20,824 nucleotides of DNA, taken from positions 1 through 20,824 of the forward strand of contig CAZFBU010000076.1 of NCBI GenBank assembly GCA_964517175.1, given 5' to 3'. Made by a program: the position numbers and the translations under genes. This stretch comes from JADJNW01 sp964517175. GTDB lineage: Bacteria; Bacteroidota; Bacteroidia; Chitinophagales; Saprospiraceae. Shown here in pieces: positions 1 through 5,617 of the stretch. The number at the start of each line of letters is the position of its first letter. Within the stretch, counting starts at the first letter, position 1. The notes beneath the pieces are model-generated. The model searched no databases, had not been told where the DNA came from, and was given only the letters and a program-made list of their open reading frames with translations.

Positions 1-863
1 TTTCTGGCGTTCAGAAACGTCAATTCTTTCCAAGCTGAATCACCGATTTTTTCATAAGTAATGGATGAAGTTCTATCTAACTCTAAGCCAATAGAATGAC
101 TGCTTTGAAATATAGTTTTTCCTTTTTTACCCGTATCGGTGTACAACCATTCATAACCAATGAAAAAACCATTTATCGGTATATCAACGTAATAGTTTGA
201 GACATCGATTCTATTCCACTTGGATTTTATTTTTCTGACCAGGATGTCTCGGGGCAGCAAAATATTCCCCGGGCAATTACAGGCAGTATCCACTTCAAAG
301 AGCTTGATTCTGAAAGGATGCTCCCTGCTTCCAAGGCTACCGATATAGATATGTATTTCCTCAATATATCCTTGCCGTTGCTCCTCGTTTTCGATCAGGG
401 TCGCGATTTGATAAGATTCATAAATATTATTTCGGAAAAACTGGTCTGTTTTTTTCTGAGTAGTTCCAAGAAAACCCGATTCTTTCACCATTGCCCCGGG
501 GATCGAGACCGCTTCCAACTCATAAGCCTCCGCATCAGATAATACAAATTTTTCCTCCGGGACAAGCGCTGCCAACGATTTTATTACATTTACGTAACCG
601 ATGTGACTAATTATGATAGAGTCCTCATCCAATTTCACCTGGTCATCTGATAGCGACAAATAAAACCTTCCTTGACTATCGGTCGTGGTTCCCAATGGTT
701 TATTTTTGACATACACATTCGCAAACTCAATCGGTTCCTGATTGGCATCGACAACCGAACCCCGAATGATGATTTGACCGTTACAGTAAAAAGGTAAGAA
801 CAAAACTAGTATGAGATAATAGAAGCTATTCTTAAGCAGGTATAAACACTTGAATATTTTCAT
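1..863 (-). CDS. Secreted carboxypeptidase-regulatory-like domain protein (3' end outside window)
   Basis: I read this frame directly on the minus strand: ATG at 863-861, open for 287 codons to the window edge, so the C-terminus is missing. Residues about 1-31 form a signal peptide with a long hydrophobic core, ending near YCNGQ. Next comes a CarboxypepD_reg-like domain (PF13715 type): IRGSVVDANQEPIEFANVYV, then GTTTDSQGRFYLSL, and IISHIGYVNV near residue 80. This fold is common at the N-terminus of Bacteroidota TonB-dependent receptors and surface proteins. The remainder (from about residue 115) has no TonB plug signature that I can see and looks like a small beta-rich surface protein. It follows the minus-strand peptide gene at 952-1128 and may be transcribed from the same promoter through a hairpin. 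I see no promoter of its own between 864 and 950. Function in detail is unknown. Confidence 0.8.
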   Translation of the reverse strand, partial: MKIFKCLYLLKNSFYYLILVLFLPFYCNGQIIIRGSVVDANQEPIEFANVYVKNKPLGTTTDSQGRFYLSLSDDQVKLDEDSIIISHIGYVNVIKSLAALVPEEKFVLSDAEAYELEAVSIPGAMVKESGFLGTTQKKTDQFFRNNIYESYQIATLIENEEQRQGYIEEIHIYIGSLGSREHPFRIKLFEVDTACNCPGNILLPRDILVRKIKSKWNRIDVSNYYVDIPINGFFIGYEWLYTDTGKKGKTIFQSSHSIGLELDRTSSITYEKIGDSAWKELTFLNAR

Positions 864-910
864 TAATCTTTCTAATTGCAACTAAGAATCTCGTACTACA
901 TTAAATAGTT

Positions 911-953
911 GAACGAATGACTATTCCAATGTGGAATATATCGTCATTCGTTC
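911..953 (-). terminator. Long nested inverted repeat between peptide gene and downstream gene
   Basis: GAACGAATGAC (911-921) pairs perfectly with GTCATTCGTTC (943-953). Inside it TATTCC (922-927) pairs with GGAATA (933-938). The result is a long stem with a small bulge. There is no clear U-run after it on either strand, so it is not a textbook intrinsic terminator. It sits just behind the small peptide gene and 48 nt before the ATG of the next gene. It could act as a partial terminator, a processing site, or an mRNA-stabilising 3' stem that sets different expression for the two genes. Confidence 0.45.
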
Positions 954-1128
954 AAAAGATTTCATAAACAAACCAATTAATAATTGGTACAAGGTCCATC
1001 TGGATCAACAAGAACATATTCGCATATGCTTCCCCCCAAAATTTAGCTTCAGCTTGTTGAGGTGGATAAAACATTAGTGCAGATGCAAAAACAAGAATCA
1101 AGGAAATTTTTGGTAAGCTCTTTTTCAT
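952..1128 (-). CDS. Small secreted peptide, probably frameshifted in a G6 tract
   Basis: On the minus strand an ATG at 1128-1126 starts a signal peptide: MKKSLPKISLILVFASALMF followed by YPPQQAEA, with a likely cleavage after AEA near residue 28. As written the frame then reads KFWGEAYANMF and continues to TGA at 954-952, giving 58 residues. The stop then falls inside the downstream hairpin stem. Adding one G to the GGGGGG run (1032-1037 on the plus strand) switches to the frame GSICEYVLVDPDGPCTNY with TAA at 979-977. That gives a mature peptide of roughly 23 residues with two cysteines, ending before the hairpin. I think the second reading is the real product, so this is either a sequencing error in the homopolymer or a recent mutation. 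Bacteroidota genomes carry many such 50-60 residue exported peptides of unknown role. I recognise no named family. Confidence 0.6.
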   Translation of the reverse strand: MKKSLPKISLILVFASALMFYPPQQAEAKFWGEAYANMFLLIQMDLVPIINWFVYEIF

Positions 1129-1165
1129 GATTGTAAAGTTATGACCTGAACAATTATTACCATTT

Positions 1166-1197
1166 CAAATTTACTTCAACTTTTTTGATATAGTCAA
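1166..1197 (-). promoter_or_regulatory. Bacteroidota-type promoter for the small peptide gene
   Basis: Minus strand: a TTG (1197-1195) is followed after 21 nt by TAAATTTG (1173-1166), an exact match to the TAnnTTTG -7 consensus used by the Bacteroidota primary sigma factor. The implied start site is near 1160, about 30 nt ahead of the peptide ATG. It may also serve the gene ending at the left edge. Confidence 0.6.
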
Positions 1198-1234
1198 TTT
1201 TTGAGCATTAATTTTTCTACGATTAAATGCCCCC

Positions 1235-1263
1235 CCCGTTCGCGCCGGGACGGTGTCCAGTGC
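1235..1263 (+). repeat. 29-bp direct repeat, left copy
   Basis: This 29-bp segment begins CCCGTTCGCGCCGGGACGG and matches 1700-1728 in 27 of 29 positions, exactly 465 bp apart in the same orientation. The two copies bracket the RHS relic. A shorter related piece (CCGTTCGCGCTGTGCC) lies near 1788. This suggests an interspersed GC-rich repeat rather than a target-site duplication, which would be shorter. Confidence 0.6.
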
Positions 1264-1348
1264 TTAGTTCTCAGGCAGCCCTTCCAGCAGCTGAGCTATT
1301 TAAGAAAACCCGATGCTGCGGCTGCAGCGCCGCACGGGTGTGTTGTTC

Positions 1349-1361
1349 ATTCCGTAGGAAT
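1349..1361. repeat. 13-bp dyad ATTCC-GTA-GGAAT
   Basis: A perfect 5-bp dyad with a 3-nt centre lies in the non-coding, GC-rich stretch between the left 29-bp repeat and the RHS relic. It may be part of an interspersed repeat. No function is visible. Confidence 0.3.
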
Positions 1362-1417
1362 CCTATGGGATAGTGTTAATATTATCTTTGCAAGGCGCGG
1401 CAGCGCAAGCTCGCGTC

Positions 1418-1697
1418 ATTTTTTATGGCAATATCGACTACCTGAACCTGCCGGAGCGCATCAAATTTGATGGACTGCAAGGTAATCGAATTCACCTACG
1501 ATGCCAATGGCACCAAGCTGCGCAAGGCACTGAAAAATGGCGCGATGCTCCTCGCCACGCACGATTACCTGGGCAGCATAGAATACAAGGGCAGCGAACT
1601 GGAAGCGATCTATCACGAAGAAGGGCGCGTGTACTACGAAGGCGGAAATGGGCGTTATGAATACAACATCCGGGATCACCTGGGCAATACCCGGCTG
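1418..1697 (+). pseudogene. RHS-repeat core relic (frameshifted, truncated at both ends)
   Basis: One frame reads IFYGNIDYLNLPERIKFD (1418-1471). A second frame picks up at about 1473 with DCKVIEFTYDANGTKLRK and runs to GRYEYNIRDHLGNTRL, ending near 1697. Together these are the typical end of a Bacteroidota RHS/YD-repeat protein, where LNLP..I.F, V.EFTYDANGTKL and Y.Y.IRDHLGNTR mark the core domain just before the variable toxin tip. The two parts are split by a frameshift around 1470. There is no start, and homology stops abruptly at the right 29-bp repeat, where a real protein would carry its tip. It is a broken piece, not an expressed gene. RHS proteins are polymorphic toxins or surface proteins, so the relic hints at an RHS locus elsewhere in the genome. 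Confidence 0.75.
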
Positions 1698-1699
1698 AA

Positions 1700-1728
1700 C
1701 CCGTTCGCGCCGAGACGGTGTCCGGTGC
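1700..1728 (+). repeat. 29-bp direct repeat, right copy
   Basis: Matches 1235-1263 with two differences (positions 1713 and 1724). It starts two bases after the last recognisable RHS codon, so it marks the breakpoint of that relic. Confidence 0.6.
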
Positions 1729-1892
1729 GGTTTTCAAATCTCTTCTGATTTTCCACTTAAAGCTACAAAAATCCTCGGCATACTCCGTTCGCGCTGTGCC
1801 TGCTCCGATTCTATCGGAGACTACGTCCGGTGATGCCGCCCCTACTCGTAGCATTATCCCAGTCATAGCTTACTCCGGCTTCTATACCTATG

Positions 1893-2000
1893 CGCTCGCA
1901 GGTTGGTAAAGGTGGGATTGTTCATCCAGGTATTTTTATGGTCGATACTGTATTGGTAAGACAACAAGCCGGGTGGTGTAATGGTGATGTCAGGGTGGCA
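1893..2000 (-). pseudogene. Fragment of a SprB-like adhesin domain
   Basis: The minus strand encodes CHPDITITPPGLLSYQYSID, then NNPTFTNLRA. The pattern YQYSIDG..W...PTFTNL is typical of repeat domains in Bacteroidota gliding and T9SS adhesins (SprB type). The frame carries no signal peptide, is followed by unrelated basic residues (HRYRSRSKL) and a stop, and has only about 36 recognisable residues. I read it as a relic left by rearrangement. From 2061 to about 2220 there is another short plus-strand frame (AWLTDSKAFFARKYGGVW) that could also be a gene fragment, but I do not recognise it. Confidence 0.5.
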
Positions 2001-2331
2001 AGCAAGGTAAATAGTACAACGGTGCAGAACCGATTCATTTGGTCTGTATTTAACTATGAACAATGATGTTATTACAATCCTGCGGGTATCGTGCAGCCTG
2101 GCTTACGGACAGCAAGGCATTCTTCGCGAGGAAATACGGTGGCGTTTGGGAAATTGTTTTTGTGTCGAATGAAGAACAGGAGGCTAAGCCACAGATAAAG
2201 AAACTGTGTGCAAACTCATGTTTTTGTTGTTTATGATGTAAAATTAAATCGCTTCTTTAAGAATAGTAAGGGAGTGTTAAAAAATTTAACAAATATATTT
2301 TTTAATAAAATGTAAAATATTGATAAAGAAA

Positions 2332-2339
2332 TACTTTTG
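2332..2339 (+). promoter_or_regulatory. Possible -7 element upstream of pbpC
   Basis: TACTTTTG matches TAnnTTTG. It lies in the AT-rich 2220-2500 stretch, 162 nt before the pbpC start. I see no convincing TTTG at the -33 position, so this is tentative. Nothing else stands out in that stretch. Confidence 0.3.
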
Positions 2340-2501
2340 CATATTTCAATTTTAAAAACTGCTTGCTGCTATGCCCGGCACACACTGGAATGTAAAAATA
2401 ATACAGATTCCCAGCCTTGCTCTTCATCTGCTTTCGTTAAATTTAAGTTTTCTTTGTTTTTTTGGACATGAGACTCTCCGTTAAAAAATCATTTTAAAAT
2501 T

Positions 2502-4910
2502 ATGAGATCCAATATGCAAACGCACTGGCAAAAACTCCGCTCCCGTTTAAACAGCCGCAACGCTCTGGCGCTTGGGCTTACGGCCGGGCTGTTTGTCCTG
2601 TATTGGTTTTCGTTGCCCAAGCCCTTGTTTGCCGATCCGACCTGCATGGTGCTGGAAGACCGCAGTGGCGACCTGCTGGGCGCGCGCATTGCGGCGGACG
2701 GGCAATGGCGGTTCCCGGCGCTGGATACCGTGCCCGAAAAATTTGCCAGGGCGATTATTACTTTTGAAGACAAGCGTTTTTATCGGCACGAGGGCGTCGA
2801 TGTGGTTGCGCTGGGGCGTGCAAGCTGGCAAAATCTGACCAGCGGGAGCATCGTCAGTGGCGGAAGCACTTTGACGATGCAGGTCATTCGCTTAGCGCGA
2901 AAAAATAAGCCCCGAACGGTCTATCAGAAGTTGGTTGAGATGATGCTGGCAACGCGCCTGGAAATGACGCACCACAAGGCTTCTATCCTGGCGTTGTACG
3001 CTTCTCATGCGCCGTTTGGCGGCAATGTGGTGGGGCTGGATGCGGCATCGTGGCGGTATTTTGGTAAAAGTCCGCATTTGCTGTCGTGGGGCGAAGCCGC
3101 TACGCTGGCGGTGTTGCCCAATAGCCCCGCCCTGATCCATCCCGGTAGAAACCGGGAGGCGCTGCTGACCAAGCGAAACCGGTTGCTGGATAAGATGCTG
3201 GCGTCCGGAATCCTGGATACGCTTACCTGCGCGCTGGCAAAAGAGGAGGAATTGCCCGATGCGCCCCATCCGCTGCCACGCTTTGCACCCCATCTGCTCG
3301 ACCGGGCGTATCTGGAATATGTGAAGACCGGAAAGATCGGGCGCTCGCGTGTGCGTACGACCCTGGACAAGCAACTGCAAATACAGCTTACGAATTTGCT
3401 CGGGCAGCATCATCAACTGCTGCGCTACAACGAAATCCACAATCTGGCTGCGCTCGTACTGGAGGTGGAAACCGGCAATGTGCTGGCTTATGTTGGCAAT
3501 GTTGTGAATGCGGGCGCTGAGCACGGCGAGCAGGTGGATGTAATCAAAGCGCCCCGTAGCACCGGCAGTTTGCTGAAGCCTTTACTGTACGCGGCAGCCT
3601 TGCAGGATGGCACGATTTTGCCCCATAGTCTTCTGCCGGATATCCCCATGCAACTGAGCGGCTACCGGCCGGAAAATTTCTATCGAAAATACGATGGCAT
3701 GGTGCCTGCCAGCCGGGCGCTGGGGCGTTCGCTTAATGTGCCTTTCGTGCGCCTGCTGCAGGAGCACGGTCTGGAGCGATTTCATTTCAAGCTGCAAAAA
3801 CTCGGACTGACGACCATAAATCGTTCGCCCACGCACTATGGCTTGCCGCTCATTCTGGGCGGGGCGGAAGGCAGTCTTTGGGATCTTACGGGTGTCTATG
3901 GCAGCATGGCGCGTACGCTCGATCACTTCTATCTGAATGACGGACAGTACAATCCCGATGATTTTCATGCACCAAATTACCTTTGGTCAGGCAATTCCGG
4001 TAGCAGCGTAAAATTGCAACCCGAAACAGCTCACCTCAGCGCTGCCTCCATCTGGTACGCTTTTGCGGCCATGCAAGAGCTGGAGCGCCCGGATTCCGAA
4101 GGCAACTGGCAGCAGTTTACGTCCAGTCGGCGCATTGCCTGGAAAACAGGCACGAGCATTGGTTTTCGGGATGCCTGGGCAATTGGGGTGAACCCGCGCT
4201 ACGCCGTTGGAGTCTGGGTGGGCAATGCAGATGGAGAGGGACGCCCCGGTCTGGTCGGGGTGCGAGCGGCAGCGCCGGTGCTGTTCGATATTTTCAACCG
4301 CTTGCCCGATGCTGGTTGGTTCGACCCGCCTTATGATGAGATGCGAAAAATTCCCGTTTGCCGACTGAGTGGCTACCGCGCGTTGGACATTTGCGAATCG
4401 GACAGCCTGTGGGTGCCGGAAATGGGGCTGCGCGCTCCCGCCTGCCCCTGGCACGAACTCGTACACCTGGATGAGACGGAGCGGTGGCGAGTTACGGCTG
4501 ATTGCGAAGCGCCGGAGCGCATCCGGCAGCAGCCGTGGTTTGTACTGCCCCCATTGGAAGAGCATTATTTCAAAACAAAAAATCCGGCGTACCGATCGCT
4601 GCCGCCATATCGTGCTGACTGCGCCGCCTCGGCAGAAACGGCTCAGATGCAATTGATTTATCCAAAGTATCCGACGCGCATTTACGTACCGGTTGATCTG
4701 AATGGCGAGCCATCCCGCACGGTGTTTACAGTGGCTCATCGCAAACCGGAAACGCTGATACACTGGCACCTGGATGATGCATTTATCGGAAGCACGCAAA
4801 CTTTTCACAACATGGAGTTGAATCCGGTAGCGGGCAAGCATGTGCTTACGCTGGTTGACGAAACAGGAACCCGGCTGGAGCAGTTTTTTGAAATTATCGT
4901 AAAGGAATGA
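2502..4910 (+). CDS. pbpC: Penicillin-binding protein 1C (bifunctional transglycosylase/transpeptidase)
   Basis: This 802-residue class A penicillin-binding protein polymerises and cross-links peptidoglycan on the outer face of the inner membrane. A short cytoplasmic tail is followed by one membrane anchor (about 22-38). The GT51 transglycosylase domain shows EDKRFYRHEG with catalytic Glu89 (89-97), GGSTLTMQ (120-127) and YFGKSPHLLSWGEAATLAVLPNSP (186-209). The transpeptidase domain has the active-site serine in GSLLKP (Ser356, Lys359), SLN (410-412) and KTG (548-550). The tail, from about 680 to the end, matches the BiPBP_C domain that separates PbpC from PBP1A and PBP1B. All catalytic motifs are intact. 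Length is usual for PbpC (about 750-800). In many genomes pbpC follows an alpha-2-macroglobulin gene; here the upstream DNA is debris, so that partner is absent from this window. The start at 2502 gives a sensible anchor; Met5 (2514) is an alternative. Confidence 0.95.
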   Translation: MRSNMQTHWQKLRSRLNSRNALALGLTAGLFVLYWFSLPKPLFADPTCMVLEDRSGDLLGARIAADGQWRFPALDTVPEKFARAIITFEDKRFYRHEGVDVVALGRASWQNLTSGSIVSGGSTLTMQVIRLARKNKPRTVYQKLVEMMLATRLEMTHHKASILALYASHAPFGGNVVGLDAASWRYFGKSPHLLSWGEAATLAVLPNSPALIHPGRNREALLTKRNRLLDKMLASGILDTLTCALAKEEELPDAPHPLPRFAPHLLDRAYLEYVKTGKIGRSRVRTTLDKQLQIQLTNLLGQHHQLLRYNEIHNLAALVLEVETGNVLAYVGNVVNAGAEHGEQVDVIKAPRSTGSLLKPLLYAAALQDGTILPHSLLPDIPMQLSGYRPENFYRKYDGMVPASRALGRSLNVPFVRLLQEHGLERFHFKLQKLGLTTINRSPTHYGLPLILGGAEGSLWDLTGVYGSMARTLDHFYLNDGQYNPDDFHAPNYLWSGNSGSSVKLQPETAHLSAASIWYAFAAMQELERPDSEGNWQQFTSSRRIAWKTGTSIGFRDAWAIGVNPRYAVGVWVGNADGEGRPGLVGVRAAAPVLFDIFNRLPDAGWFDPPYDEMRKIPVCRLSGYRALDICESDSLWVPEMGLRAPACPWHELVHLDETERWRVTADCEAPERIRQQPWFVLPPLEEHYFKTKNPAYRSLPPYRADCAASAETAQMQLIYPKYPTRIYVPVDLNGEPSRTVFTVAHRKPETLIHWHLDDAFIGSTQTFHNMELNPVAGKHVLTLVDETGTRLEQFFEIIVKE

Positions 4911-4940
4911 ATTTTGTGTCGTGAAATGAAGAAAAAAAAA

Positions 4941-4977
4941 CTCCTACATCTGGGGAGGCAAAATTCGGATGTAGGAG
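4941..4977. other. Hairpin of small-module copy 1
   Basis: CTCCTACATC (4941-4950) and GATGTAGGAG (4968-4977) form a perfect 10-bp stem with a 17-nt loop. On the plus strand it ends 12 nt before an ATG (4990) and could be a 5' leader structure. On the minus strand it is followed directly by a run of nine T after the stem, the form of an intrinsic terminator. It is paralogous to 5165-5196. Confidence 0.7.
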
Positions 4978-4989
4978 CATCAACATACT

Positions 4990-5145
4990 ATGAGAAAACT
5001 ACACATTGCAAATTAAAGCAATCGGCAGCCAATTTTACAGGGGTATTTAGGTTATGGCAAAGCCGCAGGTTCATGTGGTGGATTTGGGTTAGAATGTGGG
5101 AAAAAGTTAAGAACAAGCAGTGTTGTTTTCTTTATATCTAACTGA
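4990..5145 (+). pseudogene. Small peptide module copy 1 (in-frame stop at codon 9)
   Basis: ATG at 4990 opens MRKLHIAN, then a TAA at 5014. The same frame then stays open to TGA at 5143-5145. It contains GYGKAAGSCGGFGLECGKK. The second module (5212-5333) has GGAAGESGYYFLESGEK at nearly the same distance from its own ATG. The codons for the shared A, A and G differ only at third positions (gcc/gcg, gca/gct, ggt/ggg), which argues that a peptide was conserved and not just the DNA. With the TAA ignored the product would be 51 residues with two Cys. I recognise no family. It may be a decayed gene, a sequencing error, or a real short leader peptide with a coincidental tail. Confidence 0.4.
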
Positions 5146-5164
5146 AAATCAATAAAATAAAAAA

Positions 5165-5196
5165 TCCTACATCTTAGAAGGGATCAAGATGTAGGA
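5165..5196. other. Hairpin of small-module copy 2
   Basis: TCCTACATCTT (5165-5175) pairs perfectly with AAGATGTAGGA (5186-5196) around a 10-nt loop. The stem is 15 nt ahead of the ATG at 5212. The sequence between (aatcaaacatact) and the first codons (ATGAGAAAACT) are nearly identical to copy 1. On the minus strand the stem is followed by TTTTTTATTTTATT, which also looks like a terminator. Confidence 0.7.
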
Positions 5197-5230
5197 CGAA
5201 TCAAACATACTATGAGAAAACTTGTATCAA
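5197..5230 (-). promoter_or_regulatory. Possible minus-strand promoter reading into the copy-2 hairpin
   Basis: On the minus strand TTTG (5227-5224 region, within TATCTTTGATAC) is followed after about 18 nt by TATGTTTG (5211-5204), a full match to TAnnTTTG. The hairpin with its T-run begins only 8 nt further on. If active, the transcript would be little more than that hairpin. Copy 1 has TATGTTGA at the same place, so the -7 match is not conserved. Confidence 0.25.
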
Positions 5231-5333
5231 AGATAACATTCTGAAACGCTGTAAAAACGACGATTTACGCAGTGGTGGTGCGGCTGGGGAAAGTGGTTAC
5301 TATTTCTTAGAAAGCGGGGAAAAACGCTCGTAA
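5212..5333 (+). pseudogene. Small peptide module copy 2 (frameshifted)
   Basis: ATG at 5212 opens MRKLVSKITF and then TGA. The tail that resembles copy 1 (GGAAGESGYYFLESGEKRS, TAA at 5331-5333) lies in the +2 frame. The ATG-to-tail distance is 68 nt here and 72 nt in copy 1, so a net 4-nt difference explains the loss of frame. The two Cys of copy 1 are both Ser here. From 5334 to 5560 I see no supported gene; a 60-codon frame at 5335-5517 has no recognisable features and includes a GC-rich patch (5399-5427). Confidence 0.35.
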
Positions 5334-5560
5334 AATGCCTTTTGAAAAAAGTAAACGGTCATTTTCTATGAGTAAACGGATGTGTCTGCTATGGTTACGT
5401 TCGCGCGTTGCCCGCGCACCGGGCGAAAAATTTTATGCCGGAGATGTGACTTCCGAAGCGCTGCTGCGTCTAAAAGAACAGAACACTGGTTATAATCCCA
5501 TGAAGAGCAATACGTAGAGGATTAGGTTTTTACTTCAAACAGGAATTGAATAAAATAGAG

Positions 5561-5602
5561 AAGACCGCAAGGAGCTAAAATACCCTTTGCGGTCTTTTTT
5601 TA
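5561..5602 (+). terminator. Intrinsic terminator between convergent regions
   Basis: GACCGCAA (5563-5570) pairs with TTGCGGTC (5587-5594), followed by a run of seven T. It would end plus-strand transcripts coming from 5212-5560 and, less well, minus-strand transcripts leaving the gene that stops at 5618. Confidence 0.75.
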
Positions 5603-5617
5603 TTTAGAAGATGCGAA

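Noticed and set aside
1201..1470. 89-codon frame with GC-rich 5' half
   Set aside because: Starts at TTG, runs through the direct repeat and the RHS relic in the wrong frame.
4914..5141. 75-codon plus-strand frame starting just after pbpC
   Set aside because: Begins at a non-ATG codon, reads through the hairpin of module copy 1 and gives a low-complexity product. The conserved ATG at 4990 and its frame explain the region better.
5335..5517. 60-codon plus-strand frame
   Set aside because: No recognisable motif, no start signal, and it crosses a GC-rich patch that looks like repeat debris.
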